Notes: generated from the sequence alone by a model not told the origin. A DNA stretch of 64,000 bases from Paenibacillus woosongensis (GCF_009725165.1 NZ_WNZW01000001.1:62001-126000); one strand, 5' to 3'. Positions 17,619 through 27,001 are shown, counted from the stretch's first letter. Program-made: numbers and translations.

Positions 17619-19046
17619 TTACAGAAAGATGACCATGGACAGGATGAACATAAAGATCACACCCGCGATCATTGGAACCGATGTTCTTTTTACGATCGCG
17701 ATTGGATCCGTCTTCACCGTACCAGCAACGATCAGCACAACGGCTGCCACCGGCGATACCGCGCGGAACAGGTTGCCTGAAAGTCCCATCGGCACCGAAA
17801 TTGCAATCGGGCTGATTCCTGCTGCATCCGCTAATGGAACCATCAACGGCACCATGGCGAAGATCAAAGCCGTACCGCTGCCGCTAAGAATAACAATCAG
17901 CGCCGTAATGGCTACAAGGATCAGCGGCAGAATGAAGTCTAGTCCGTTCCCTTGAATATTTTGCATGGATTGCTGCAGGGCATCCACCAAACCGATGGAC
18001 TTCAGCCCCGTAACAAAGACGGAAGCGGCAACGAGCAGGGCGACGATCGGTACTGCTCCGCCCATTCCTTTAAAGAAGGATTCCGTTTTTTCCAGTACAC
18101 TTCTGTCGCCTTTATGGCGAATGACTTCGCAGATGATCGCGAGCACGAACGAAACCAAGGTTGCGACCTCTACGCTGAGTTCAATGGCATTGCCTGTCGT
18201 AATCTGAATCGCGTAAGTACCCAGCAGCAGAATAATCGGGAAGATCGGCAGAAGTGCGTACACGGTTTTGAATAGCTTGCCGCCTTTGACTTCCATATCC
18301 TCCTTGGAATCATGATTCACTTCGGCTTCAGCCTGCAAATGGCTTGCTTTCTTGTCCATGCGCTTCTGCCAGTAATAATGAACCAGCGCGATAAAGAGCA
18401 AGGTTGGAATGGATACAATAGCATGATATCTGAACACATAGTCCGTTACCGTCAAGTTGGCGAACATCGCGTGCTTGGCCAACTCCTGGGCGATGGCGAC
18501 GTTATCGCTACCTAGCGGCGTAGGAACAATCGTAGCGGATGTAGCGATGACCGCCGCCGCGGAAAGCGCCGACATGCCCGCTTTTCTAAGAATCGGGAAC
18601 AAGGTTGCCAGCAAAATGATCGCCAGGTTCGACGCACTAGGAATGACGAGAGACAGCAGATTGCCGAGCAAAAATACGATAGGAACTAGAATATAAGCCG
18701 ACTTAATTTTGGAAATAGGCTTCGTTAAAGCATTGACCGTCACTTCGTTCGCCCCAATGGCGGACATATAAGCGGTATAGCCCCCGAGCAGGAGGATGAT
18801 GAAGCCCGCCGCCGTAAACGTCTGCTTGAACTGGAGCACAATCACCTGAAGCGGATCCAGCCATAGCGAACCTGTCGATTCGAAATCCTTAACGGCGATA
18901 CCGTTACCCATTGCCGTTGCGACCAAAATCAAAATGATCCCCATGAGAAAAAGAGTGATTTTGATGTCCATTTTCTTGATTAACATGTAAATAACGATAA
19001 GTACAGCAAGAATCGCCGAGCCGTACATGGCTAAATTAGACCCCAT
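17619..19046 (-). CDS. DcuC/YfcC-superfamily carrier, candidate nucleoside or pentose permease
   Basis: 475 residues with 12 or so membrane segments, in the C4-dicarboxylate anaerobic carrier (DcuC) superfamily: LGNLLSLVIPSASNLAIILL, ATSATIVPTPLGSDNVAIAQ and the late GLSGNLFRAVSPVAAVV. It is the last gene of an operon with a LacI regulator, ribokinase and nucleoside hydrolase and is the only transporter there. The context implies it brings in nucleosides or ribose rather than dicarboxylates, which would be an unusual substrate for the family. TAGGAGGAACGTC precedes the ATG. Confidence 0.75.
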   Translation of the reverse strand: MGSNLAMYGSAILAVLIVIYMLIKKMDIKITLFLMGIILILVATAMGNGIAVKDFESTGSLWLDPLQVIVLQFKQTFTAAGFIILLLGGYTAYMSAIGANEVTVNALTKPISKIKSAYILVPIVFLLGNLLSLVIPSASNLAIILLATLFPILRKAGMSALSAAAVIATSATIVPTPLGSDNVAIAQELAKHAMFANLTVTDYVFRYHAIVSIPTLLFIALVHYYWQKRMDKKASHLQAEAEVNHDSKEDMEVKGGKLFKTVYALLPIFPIILLLGTYAIQITTGNAIELSVEVATLVSFVLAIICEVIRHKGDRSVLEKTESFFKGMGGAVPIVALLVAASVFVTGLKSIGLVDALQQSMQNIQGNGLDFILPLILVAITALIVILSGSGTALIFAMVPLMVPLADAAGISPIAISVPMGLSGNLFRAVSPVAAVVLIVAGTVKTDPIAIVKRTSVPMIAGVIFMFILSMVIFL

Positions 19047-19166
19047 AAAGACGTTCCTCCTAAAGATGCAGATTGGGTGCTGATAAAACTCAAATCAGAT
19101 GCAGACCAGAGTATCCTAAGATCAAGCAAAGATTCATAATGCAGAGCCCAGTTGATCAGGCATAAC

Positions 19167-20087
19167 TTAGTTGCATTTGCTCAAGCCGTCCAAAAACCAC
19201 GTTTTAAACATTTGCGGATCGATATCGACACAAACTTTAGCGTTGTTCTCCTGACCAAGGTATCCTTTCAGATCGACAACAGTACATCCGGATGTCAAGG
19301 AGCCGCTTAACTCTATATCTACAAAAGTATCGGCAACAGTGAACATCTCTGGCTGCAGGAGATAGGCAATAGCACAGCTGTCGTACATTTTCAATCCCGT
19401 CTTCATGCTGCCGCCGCGATATTTTTGGAACAGCTGGTAGATCATTTGCCCTGTTTCGTTCATGTCCTTCAGCCGCTCACTGTCTTCAGGATATACGAGC
19501 GCTTTCAATCCAACGTCAAGACCAACCATGACGACGGGCAGATTGCTATGGAACACGATTTTCGCCGCTTCCGGATCGGCAAATATGTTGAATTCGGCCA
19601 TGACTCCGGCATTGCCGCGGGCTGTCGATCCGCCCATAATGACCACCTCGGCAATCTTCTCTATTACTTCGGGGTACATACGCAGGAGAAGCGCAACATT
19701 CGTCAAAGGTCCGATCGGAACTAAGGTTATCGGCTGTTCGCTCTCCATAATGACCCGATGCATCGCATTGACCGCATTTTCTTGTAAAAGCAGCTCTTTC
19801 GAGGGCTCTTCGAAATCATAACCGTCCATTCCAGTGGAGCCGTGAACATTGCTCGCATCGATCGGCGCTTTGATCAGCGGTCTGTCCGCTCCCATCGCTA
19901 CAGGGATGTCCTTCTTGAAGAACTTCAACAATTTCAAGGCGTTCAAGGTTACCTTATCCAAGCCTACATTTCCGGCTACGGTAGTAATTAAACGCACATC
20001 CAGCTTCTCGCTGTACAAGGCTATGGCTAATGCAACTGCATCGTCGATTCCTGGATCGGTGTCAATAATAATCGGTCTTTTGTTCAT
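19167..20087 (-). CDS. Inosine/uridine-preferring nucleoside hydrolase
   Basis: 306 residues, standard IUNH/Rih size. The N-terminal IIIDTDPGIDDAVALAIALY contains the calcium-binding aspartates; HGSTGMDGYDFEEP, LVPIGPLTNVALLL and the EFNIFADPEAAKIVF motif are all family marks. It splits nucleosides into base and ribose in the cytoplasm. Its ATG overlaps the stop of the ribokinase gene by 4 nt (ATGA), implying translational coupling, and AAGGAGG lies within the end of rbsK. The released ribose is the ribokinase substrate. Base preference cannot be assigned. Confidence 0.92.
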   Translation of the reverse strand: MNKRPIIIDTDPGIDDAVALAIALYSEKLDVRLITTVAGNVGLDKVTLNALKLLKFFKKDIPVAMGADRPLIKAPIDASNVHGSTGMDGYDFEEPSKELLLQENAVNAMHRVIMESEQPITLVPIGPLTNVALLLRMYPEVIEKIAEVVIMGGSTARGNAGVMAEFNIFADPEAAKIVFHSNLPVVMVGLDVGLKALVYPEDSERLKDMNETGQMIYQLFQKYRGGSMKTGLKMYDSCAIAYLLQPEMFTVADTFVDIELSGSLTSGCTVVDLKGYLGQENNAKVCVDIDPQMFKTWFLDGLSKCN

Positions 20088-20974
20088 TGATTTCGTCCTC
20101 CTTGAATAAAGTGGGCAACCTCGTCTTTCGTTGGCATTCCGCTTTGCGCCCCGAGCTTCGTTGTTGAAAGGGCAGCAACGGCATTGCCATATTCACAAGC
20201 ATCTCGTAAAGTCATTCCTTGGCTTAAGGCAACGGCCAGTCCACCGTTAAAAGAATCTCCTGCTCCAGTCGTGTCTACGACGCTAATGTTATAGGCCGGA
20301 ACGTTCACCTCCAGGCCCTCGTTCATGATCGACACGCCCTGGCTACCTTTCGTAACGACCAGCTTGCCGCTAATATCCTCGTCATGAAGCTGTTGCATCA
20401 GAACAGCCTGCTCATGCTCATTAGGTGTAAGGTAGTCCACCTGACGTAGCAGCTCTGCCGGCAGCTCCTGAATCGGAGCCGGGTTCAAAATAACGGTAAC
20501 CCCGTTCTCTTTGGCAATCTCAACCGCCTTTTGGACACCTTCCAATAGTATTTCCAGCTGGACGAGAAGAATATCACTGTCTGCAATAACTTCCCGCTTG
20601 GATTCTACAAAAGATGCGGTTACATGATGGTTGGCTGCCGGTACGACAATAATGCTGTTGTCCTCGTTGTAAACAGTAATCGTAGCTGTAGCTGTATGAT
20701 CTGTAACCGGTTCCACATCACTTACATCAACACCTTCATTTCTGAGGTGCTGCAAGATGTCCTGACCGAAGCGGTCATTCCCGACGCAGCCAATCAAACG
20801 AACATCTGCTCCAAGCCGTGCTGCTGCTACTGCTTGATTGGCTCCTTTTCCGCCGGGGTTCATCTGAAATTGCTTGCCAAGGAGCGTCTCACCGATTTTA
20901 GGCACTTGAGTTGTTATGGTGACTAGATCCATATTGATGCTGCCAACAACAGTAATTTTAGGTTTCCGCTCCAT
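20084..20974 (-). CDS. rbsK: Ribokinase
   Basis: 296 residues, PfkB family. VVGSINMDLVTITTQVPKIG is the RbsK opening; the first PfkB signature is NPGGKGANQAVAAARLGADV and the second is VDTTGAGDSFNGGLAVALS with the catalytic aspartate. It phosphorylates ribose to ribose 5-phosphate. It lies 15 bp behind the LacI-type regulator gene and is coupled to the nucleoside hydrolase by a 4-nt overlap. GAAGGAGAG precedes the ATG. Confidence 0.92.
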   Translation of the reverse strand: MERKPKITVVGSINMDLVTITTQVPKIGETLLGKQFQMNPGGKGANQAVAAARLGADVRLIGCVGNDRFGQDILQHLRNEGVDVSDVEPVTDHTATATITVYNEDNSIIVVPAANHHVTASFVESKREVIADSDILLVQLEILLEGVQKAVEIAKENGVTVILNPAPIQELPAELLRQVDYLTPNEHEQAVLMQQLHDEDISGKLVVTKGSQGVSIMNEGLEVNVPAYNISVVDTTGAGDSFNGGLAVALSQGMTLRDACEYGNAVAALSTTKLGAQSGMPTKDEVAHFIQGGRNQ

Positions 20975-20989
20975 TTCTGTCTCTCCTTC

Positions 20990-21970
20990 TTAGGTTGATT
21001 CTCTCTCTATAAGGGTTACATCCAGTACTTTATAGCTCTCCGGATCCGCAGTCTGCTGCTGCTCCATTAAGCTGACCAGCAGTTTGGTCGCTTTCTCTCC
21101 CATTTCGTAGATGGGCTGTTCTATTGTAGTAAGTTCCGGTGTTGTCGCCTTGGACAGGCTGATGCCGTCAAAGCCGATGATGGCTATGTCTTCAGGCACT
21201 TTTTTGCCAAGCTGATACGCCGCCTTAATCGCACCAATCGCCATAATGTCATTCGCTGCAAAGATTCCATCGATATCAGGATGCCTTTGCAGCAGTTCCA
21301 GCGTCGCCTGAATAGACGACTGCATGTCATATTGGCCCTCCGCAATGTATGTCTCATTGAACCATGGATCTTGCCCTACGATTTCCATGTAGCCTTCACA
21401 GCGTTCTTCCGCATTGAGGACACGGCTGTTCCCTTTGATATGGCCAATCCTGCGGCAGCCCTTGCTTTGCAAGAAGCGCGTTGCCATCATGGCCCCTTTC
21501 TTATTCTCTACAACAATCGTCGGCAGGCCTTTACTAATTACACGGTCGATACTGACGACCGGAATGTTAAGCCGTTCGATTTGCGCCGCGGTGAGCGTGT
21601 TGGAAGAAACAATAATACCGTTTACATACTGCTGTTGCAGGACATCAAGGTAGTTTTGCTCCTTCTTTTCATCTCCATCCGAATTGCAAAGAATTACATT
21701 GTATCCTAACTGAATTGCCGTATCTTCAACCGCTCTCGCGAGCTCAGGAAAGAAGGGGTTCATAATGTCGGGCACGATCAGGCCGATGGTGCTGGACTGC
21801 TTCTTGAACAGGCTTCTTGCCACCTCGTTCGGCTTGTAATTGAGCTCTTTGATCGCTTTTTCAACTTTGACCCTCGTATCCTGGCCAACATATCCGCTAT
21901 TGTTCAAGACCCTGGATACTGTTGCTACAGATACGCCTGCATGCTTGGCAACGTCTTTGATTGAGATCAT
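20990..21970 (-). CDS. rbsR: LacI-family regulator (RbsR-like) of the nucleoside operon
   Basis: 326 residues. MISIKDVAKHAGVSVATVSR is the LacI HTH, followed by a hinge (LNYKPNEVARSLFKKQSSTI) and a ribose-binding-protein-like effector domain with GFDGISLSKATTPELTTIEQ near the end. First gene of the operon with ribokinase, nucleoside hydrolase and the DcuC-type carrier. A 12-bp palindrome typical for LacI proteins lies just behind its promoter, so it probably represses its own operon until ribose or a nucleoside binds. Confidence 0.88.
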   Translation of the reverse strand: MISIKDVAKHAGVSVATVSRVLNNSGYVGQDTRVKVEKAIKELNYKPNEVARSLFKKQSSTIGLIVPDIMNPFFPELARAVEDTAIQLGYNVILCNSDGDEKKEQNYLDVLQQQYVNGIIVSSNTLTAAQIERLNIPVVSIDRVISKGLPTIVVENKKGAMMATRFLQSKGCRRIGHIKGNSRVLNAEERCEGYMEIVGQDPWFNETYIAEGQYDMQSSIQATLELLQRHPDIDGIFAANDIMAIGAIKAAYQLGKKVPEDIAIIGFDGISLSKATTPELTTIEQPIYEMGEKATKLLVSLMEQQQTADPESYKVLDVTLIEREST

Positions 21971-21989
21971 ATTTTCACTCCACTCATAG

Positions 21990-22036
21990 GTAACCGGTTA
22001 CACACAAAATATACTCCCCATTTCGAAAGAAGTCAA
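21990..22036 (-). promoter_or_regulatory. Promoter and LacI-type operator of the nucleoside operon
   Basis: TTGACT (22031-22036) and TATATT (22008-22013) on the minus strand, spacer 17 nt. GTAACCGGTTAC (21990-22001), a perfect palindrome with central CG, covers the expected start point. Confidence 0.82.
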
Positions 22037-22151
22037 TATGTTTTTATTTTTTGTCATTCTTTCATTTTCAACTTAACTAGCACACGAGACCACCAGAAGC
22101 CATATTTCCGGTGATCTCGCGATGTCTTACCAGACCTGCGTTAGCCCTGGC

Positions 22152-23930
22152 TCACATATTTTTTAACTTGTAAAATTCACCCTTTATGTTCAACAGCTCG
22201 TCATAAGTCCCGCTCTCGACGATTTTCCCTTTCTTCATGACAACGATGCGGTCCGCGTTCTTCACCGTGGATAGACGGTGAGCGACGATAAACGTTGTCC
22301 TGCCCTCCATCAGCTGCTCCATCGCTTGCTGAACATGCCGCTCTGACGCATTATCGAGCGCCGAGGTCGCTTCGTCAAGGATGATGATTTTCGGATCACG
22401 GACCAGCGCCCGGGCAATGGCGATCCGCTGGCGCTGACCGCCGGACAGCCTGCCTCCATGCTCGCCCACCGAGGTATCCAGCCCATCCGGCAGGCTGTCG
22501 ATGACATCCTGCAGATTTGCCATCCAGATAGCCTGCTGCAGCTTTTCCTCAGAAATATGGGGGAGTCCATACGTGATATTTTCCCGAATGGTCCCGGAGA
22601 ATAATATATTGTTCTGCAGCACGATGGCCAGCGACCGGCGGTATCGCCTCATGCTAAGCTCGTTCATCGGGATTCCATCGACCCATATTTTACCTGACTG
22701 CGGCTTGTAGAAGCCGATAATCAAATTGAGAATGGTCGATTTACCCGACCCGGATTCCCCGACAAACGCGACGGTCTCACCCGGCTTGACAGTTAAAGAG
22801 AAATCCTGAAGGACATGGCGCTCTGAGCCTTTGTACTTGAATCCTACGCCTTTAAAACGATATTCGCCCGTAATACGCTCAGGTTTCTGCCGCCCTTTGT
22901 ATTCCTCAGTCTCATCCGACATGATCACTTCTGTAACGGAATGCAGTGACTCGAAGCCTTTCACAAGATTAGGGTACACGTTCAGAATCGAGCTGACCGA
23001 GTTGATAATCATGGCAAAAAAGCTCTGATACATGACGATGTCCCCGATTTCCATATATCCCTGATAAGATAAGTATGCAGTAAAGAACAGGCAGCCGACC
23101 TGGAACAATTGAAATACGGCCCAGTTGGTCGAGCCGAAGTAAGCTTCTAATATGTCCAAGCGGTACCCGCGCTCCCGGATTTTCTGCAATGCATCGTCCA
23201 CCTTGCGTATCTCCACTTCCTCCAGGCCATGAGCCCGGGTGACTGGAATCATCTCAACGGTTTCGGACACCTTGCCTGACATTTCTTCAATCTTTTTGCG
23301 TACTTCGCGGTTTTGTTTCGACATTTTGGAGCGAAAAAAACGTACGAGCGTGACCGCCGTCGGGGCCATAAACATGAAAAATAGCGCAACGACCCAGCTA
23401 TGATACAGCGTAAGGCCGATGACAATAACGAGATTAATGGCTGCCGGAATAAGGCTGGTCATCATTTGCCGCGACAAAAAGTCGATGGCTTCTACGTCCC
23501 GCAGCACTTTGGACTGGAGCCGGCCGGCGCTCATATCTCCGTGATAGCTTAAGGATAATTGCTGCATTTTCCGCACCAAGGTACTGCGGAGGCCGGCCTC
23601 TACATGCCGGACAGCTTTGCTAATGTAGCTGACATGGAGTGTATGCATCGGAATATTCTGCAGGATCACAACAATGATGACCGCCAGATTGATCCAAAAC
23701 TCACGCATGGAGTGACGGTCGGGATAACTGACAATATTGATGATATTTGCAGTAACGATCGACAGCACCCATTGAGGGGACGATTTGATCGCATAGCAAA
23801 ATGCGGAAAGAGCGACCTTGCTGATATGTTCGCGGTACAATCGGCCCAGCAGTCTTAGCGGCTTGATCTTGGCTTCCTGCTCGTTTTCGAACACTTTGGA
23901 ATAATCAAGCGAAATCTCTGATTTAGCCAT
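22152..23930 (-). CDS. ABC exporter, fused permease and ATPase
   Basis: 592 residues: N-terminal six-helix exporter domain (about 1-340) and C-terminal ATPase with Walker A GESGSGKST, Q-loop VLQNNILFSGT, signature LSGGQRQR, Walker B IIILDEATSALD and the H-loop AHRLS. Such half-transporters pair to export lipids, peptides or drugs. GGGAGA is 8 nt before ATG 23930, so this start is preferred to the ATG three codons earlier. A divergent AraC-like fragment lies upstream. Substrate unknown. Confidence 0.9.
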   Translation of the reverse strand: MAKSEISLDYSKVFENEQEAKIKPLRLLGRLYREHISKVALSAFCYAIKSSPQWVLSIVTANIINIVSYPDRHSMREFWINLAVIIVVILQNIPMHTLHVSYISKAVRHVEAGLRSTLVRKMQQLSLSYHGDMSAGRLQSKVLRDVEAIDFLSRQMMTSLIPAAINLVIVIGLTLYHSWVVALFFMFMAPTAVTLVRFFRSKMSKQNREVRKKIEEMSGKVSETVEMIPVTRAHGLEEVEIRKVDDALQKIRERGYRLDILEAYFGSTNWAVFQLFQVGCLFFTAYLSYQGYMEIGDIVMYQSFFAMIINSVSSILNVYPNLVKGFESLHSVTEVIMSDETEEYKGRQKPERITGEYRFKGVGFKYKGSERHVLQDFSLTVKPGETVAFVGESGSGKSTILNLIIGFYKPQSGKIWVDGIPMNELSMRRYRRSLAIVLQNNILFSGTIRENITYGLPHISEEKLQQAIWMANLQDVIDSLPDGLDTSVGEHGGRLSGGQRQRIAIARALVRDPKIIILDEATSALDNASERHVQQAMEQLMEGRTTFIVAHRLSTVKNADRIVVMKKGKIVESGTYDELLNIKGEFYKLKNM

Positions 23931-24023
23931 GTTGTTCATCTCCCTATGTAATCTCTATAACATCTTCGGTCTGATTTAAAACGCAAGTTTTAACCAAACC
24001 GGACATGAAGGAGCATAGATTCT

Positions 24024-24356
24024 ATGATTACGAGCGAGCAGCCGGAAGCGAAGCTCTCTTTGCTCAGCAAATTATATGCGATTCTCAAACAGTTGCAGAA
24101 CCATCTCTCGATCGGGGTCCGGCAAATGGAGCAGGCGTACGGTCCCGAGCTCCCTTCCTTAATGGCCCTTGAAATCCAGAGTCTCGTCCTGGGCGGGAGT
24201 GAACCTGCAATGCTCGGGAGGTCTGCCGCTCCAAGCGACTGGCTGGAGGACATCTCTCGCAAGCTTGGCATCAGCCGCAGGCACAGCCACCGGATATTCC
24301 GCCAGGCCTATGGCATGCCGCCACGCGATACGCAAAAACAATCGTTAGCCATATAA
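24024..24356 (+). pseudogene. AraC-type C-terminal HTH fragment
   Basis: 110 residues. The last third, WLEDISRKLGISRRHSHRIF followed by RQAYGMPPRDTQK, matches the second helix-turn-helix and end of AraC-family regulators. The usual N-terminal sensor domain and much of the first HTH are missing, so the protein is about one third of normal size. AAGGAG lies 11 nt before the ATG and a good terminator follows, so it may still be expressed. It is divergent from the ABC exporter gene and may be the remnant of its regulator. A small functional protein cannot be excluded. Confidence 0.5.
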
Positions 24357-24364
24357 TGCGAATA

Positions 24365-24400
24365 ACGGCTCGAGCCTTGGGCCCGAGCCGTATCTTTTTT
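24365..24400 (+). terminator. Terminator after the AraC fragment
   Basis: ACGGCTCG (24365-24372) pairs with CGAGCCGT (24384-24391), followed by ATC and seven T. Confidence 0.82.
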
Positions 24401-24410
24401 TGACAGTTGC

Positions 24411-24737
24411 CTATTTGCTTTTCCCTTTGCCTTTTCTGCTGCTTCCCTCCGATTCATACCAATCGAAATCATTCCAGTTGCTCTTAATCTGCTCGATCTG
24501 CTTCCGCATGCTCGTGCCTTCCAATTCCGCGACAAGTAAATATGTAATTCCGAGAATCAATGCAATCGTACTAAGTATGGCTGGCCCATCACCGACAAAG
24601 CTCAGCATCTCATTAAAGTGATCTGCGTTCCATGCAGAGGAAGCAGACCCGTAAATTGCTGCAGCCAAGTATCGTATGCCGTACAGGAATGCCGCGATCA
24701 TAATCAAGAGCATTCCAGTAGTCCTTCTATGCATCAT
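24411..24737 (-). CDS. Small two-helix membrane protein, unknown
   Basis: 108 residues, not recognised. Two hydrophobic helices (TGMLLIMIAAFLYGIRYLAA and ILSTIALILGITYLLVAELE) surround a short loop, followed by a charged tail ending in GKGKSK. GAGGTGAT precedes the ATG. A TATAAT at 24912-24917 on the minus strand would give a leader of about 165 nt. Converges with the AraC fragment. Confidence 0.7.
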   Translation of the reverse strand: MMHRRTTGMLLIMIAAFLYGIRYLAAAIYGSASSAWNADHFNEMLSFVGDGPAILSTIALILGITYLLVAELEGTSMRKQIEQIKSNWNDFDWYESEGSSRKGKGKSK

Positions 24738-25192
24738 TTATCACCTCAGCATATGTATGTATTTAGCCATCGATTCTACTGCTTCGATCTTTCAAGCTGA
24801 GTTTTCACATATCCATTCATACTCGAAGGATACGCTTTATCACAACCTCCTTCGGGACCAAACGATGTATGCCTCTGTCCTCATGTCACAATTTTACAAG
24901 TAGTTACTGACATTATACAAGGGACTTAGTTCACACTATTCATCCTTGTTTTTCACCAAAAAAAGAGGAAGACAGCGGAGAAAATCCAGCTATCTTCCTA
25001 TGAATACCTCCAATTTTAACAAAATTGAGCCTTATGTTTTCGTCCGCAGTAGTCTCAAAGCATTCAAAATGACAGAAACAGAGCTTAAAGCCATAGCGGT
25101 TCTGCAATCCATGGGGCTAACAGCCCAAATCCTGCGATCGGAATACCTAGAGAATTGTCGTCAACAACCGCTTCCATCGCATAGGTTATATG
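24738..25192. other. Intergenic stretch without a supported gene
   Basis: The left part is the 5' region of the small membrane protein gene (possible -10 on the minus strand at 24912-24917). The right part carries the amidase terminator and a 3' region of about 190 nt. A plus-strand reading frame of about 67 codons starting at 25000 has no ribosome binding site and begins inside the terminator hairpin, so I do not call it. Confidence 0.5.
24957..24999 (-). terminator. Terminator downstream of the amidase gene
   Basis: AGGAAGACAGC (24966-24976) and GCTATCTTCCT (24989-24999) pair over 11 bp (one G-U on the minus strand), followed on the minus strand by CTC and seven T. Confidence 0.72.
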
Positions 25193-26686
25193 TCAATTCC
25201 TAATTACATCAAGATTGGGAGGAACGCGATGCAGCGAGGCTTGTTCATAACTATAAGCCAGCCCAATCAAAAGCGGCTCGCTATAGGCCGTTCCCACAAA
25301 AGTTATTCCGTGCGGCCCTTTCGTCGTGTATCCCTCCGGGGTAATGACCCCTTCCGAAATAAAGCCGGCAGGCACAGTTATGGAGGGATATCCTGCCCGG
25401 GCAGCAAGATCATTGATATCGTCATCTCCCAAAATGAGTAATGCATCTAAATGGTGCTGCTTTAACACAGCATCGATCCCCTGTCTCCCTGCCAGTTCGT
25501 GATTTCTGCGCTTGCTGTGCAGGTACGCCTGCTCGGTCAGGGTACCGCTTGTCCGATTCGATAAAAGCAGCAAATCCTGTCCATATTTCAACGCTGCTTC
25601 CTTATGCTGCTCATTAAAACGGATCACGTCATCCAACGAACGAACCTTAACCATTTCCGGCAATGTCTCTAAATAGTCGTTTAAAGATTTTTTGAATTCG
25701 AAGTTAAGCACATTGAAGTCCCAGTTTTGCCCCTCGCATGGCAGCTCCACAGGATCGATGATCGTTGCTCCCTCAGCCTCAAGTACATGGATGGCTTGCT
25801 CGATCAGCGCCAATCTTCCTTCATCAAGCTGCCGATAGTAATTTCGCGGAATGCCGATACGTGATTTTGCGAGTGAAGCGCGGTTGAGAAACGGCGTATA
25901 ATCCGATAACGCCAGCCGGTTTTTCGACAAAGTCGCTGCATCCCTCGGATCCTGGGCAGTGAGCGCACCCAAAACCAGAGCAGCATCGGCTACCGTACGC
26001 GCCATCGGTCCTGGCGTATCCTGCGTTTCTGTCAGAGGAATGATGCCGCGACGGCTAATCAGGCCCACCGTCGGTTTAATCCCAACAATGCAATTGTGGC
26101 TGGCCGGGCTGATAATCGAACCTGTCGTTTCCGTGCCAATCGCTGCGGCAGTCAGACTAGCGGCAACTGCCGCAGCCGAACCTGAACTTGAGCCGCCTAC
26201 AAAAATCTCCCCTGGACCATAAGGATTTAACGTTTGTCCGCCTCTTGAGCTGTATCCTGCCCGCATCGTGCTCGACATGAAATTAGCCCATTCCGTCATA
26301 TTGGCTTTGCCGAGAAGGACAGCGCCAGCAGCACGCAATTGCGAAGCGACGGCAGAATCCTCCTTCGGTGTGGCATTCGCTAACGCTAATGAACCCGCGC
26401 TGGTGCGGGTCTTATCATGCGTCCCGATATTGTCTTTCAGCAAAATAGGAACGCCGTGCAGGGCTCCTCGGCTGCCCTGCTCCTTGCGTTCCTGATCCAA
26501 AGCTCTAGCTATCTCCACGGCTTCCGGATTGATCTCGATAACCGACTTCAGACGATGATCATAACGATCGATCCGGTCCAAATATACCGCGACCAAATCC
26601 TCGGAACTGATCTCCCCTTCCTCCATCGCCCGCTGCATCATCTCGATACTGGCCTCGATGATCCATTCTTCAAGCTGAACTCCCAA
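25193..26686 (-). CDS. Amidase-signature family hydrolase
   Basis: About 497 residues, amidase-signature fold. The Ser-cisSer-Lys triad is visible: lysine in GVPILLKDNIGTHD, serines in FVGGSSSGSAAAVA and TETTGSIISPAS. The family includes GatA, but the long N-terminal helix and sequence YEQASLHRVPP at the end resemble non-Gat amidases of Bacillus. It hydrolyses an amide of unknown identity in the cytoplasm. I prefer the TTG at 26686, with GGGGGAG 7 nt upstream; ATGs at 26719, 26725 and 26749 are in frame but lack such a site, and 26749 overlaps the small gene upstream. Confidence 0.83.
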   Translation of the reverse strand: MGVQLEEWIIEASIEMMQRAMEEGEISSEDLVAVYLDRIDRYDHRLKSVIEINPEAVEIARALDQERKEQGSRGALHGVPILLKDNIGTHDKTRTSAGSLALANATPKEDSAVASQLRAAGAVLLGKANMTEWANFMSSTMRAGYSSRGGQTLNPYGPGEIFVGGSSSGSAAAVAASLTAAAIGTETTGSIISPASHNCIVGIKPTVGLISRRGIIPLTETQDTPGPMARTVADAALVLGALTAQDPRDAATLSKNRLALSDYTPFLNRASLAKSRIGIPRNYYRQLDEGRLALIEQAIHVLEAEGATIIDPVELPCEGQNWDFNVLNFEFKKSLNDYLETLPEMVKVRSLDDVIRFNEQHKEAALKYGQDLLLLSNRTSGTLTEQAYLHSKRRNHELAGRQGIDAVLKQHHLDALLILGDDDINDLAARAGYPSITVPAGFISEGVITPEGYTTKGPHGITFVGTAYSEPLLIGLAYSYEQASLHRVPPNLDVIRN

Positions 26687-26735
26687 TGTACGCTCCCCCA
26701 TTCCTGTATTACGAATCATTGCCATATTGCTTCTT

Positions 26736-26828
26736 TTATTTTGCGCCATCCGCAGATAATAATAAAGTCAAGACGAGCACGGCCATTCCCGCAAGCCTCG
26801 TCTGTTTCTTATTTAGCCTCTTCTTCAC
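26736..26828 (-). CDS. 30-residue single-helix small protein upstream of the amidase
   Basis: GTG start with GGGAGG exactly 6 nt upstream. The peptide begins MKKRLNKKQTRLAG, strongly basic, and continues with a hydrophobic stretch MAVLVLTLLLSA before ending DGAK. This is the form of a small membrane protein or an unfinished signal peptide. It lies 49 bp before the preferred amidase start on the same strand, so it is either a co-transcribed small protein or a leader peptide. Not recognised from any family. Confidence 0.5.
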   Translation of the reverse strand: MKKRLNKKQTRLAGMAVLVLTLLLSADGAK

Positions 26829-26966
26829 GCTGTACCTCCCTCTTGTTAAAACCTCACTGTCATGTCCTGAGATTGCCTCAGCATACTGCATATTCACTAA
26901 CTATATGCGTATTAGGTCTTGAAAATTGAATATTTCCATGTGAAATAGGCCTCAAATAACACAAAA

Positions 26967-27001
26967 AAGGCCCTAACCCGCTGTATGCGGGTCAGGGCCT
27001 T
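26967..27001 (-). terminator. Terminator of the SDR gene
   Basis: AAGGCCCT(A)ACCCGC pairs with GCGGGT(C)AGGGCCTT, followed on the minus strand by TTTT. Confidence 0.85.

Noticed and set aside
24946-25203. Plus-strand frame of 85 codons next to the amidase
   Set aside because: No ribosome site, spans the minus-strand terminator hairpin and is not recognisable as a protein family.
26417-26929. Plus-strand frame of 170 codons
   Set aside because: Antisense to the amidase and small leader gene, no ribosome site.
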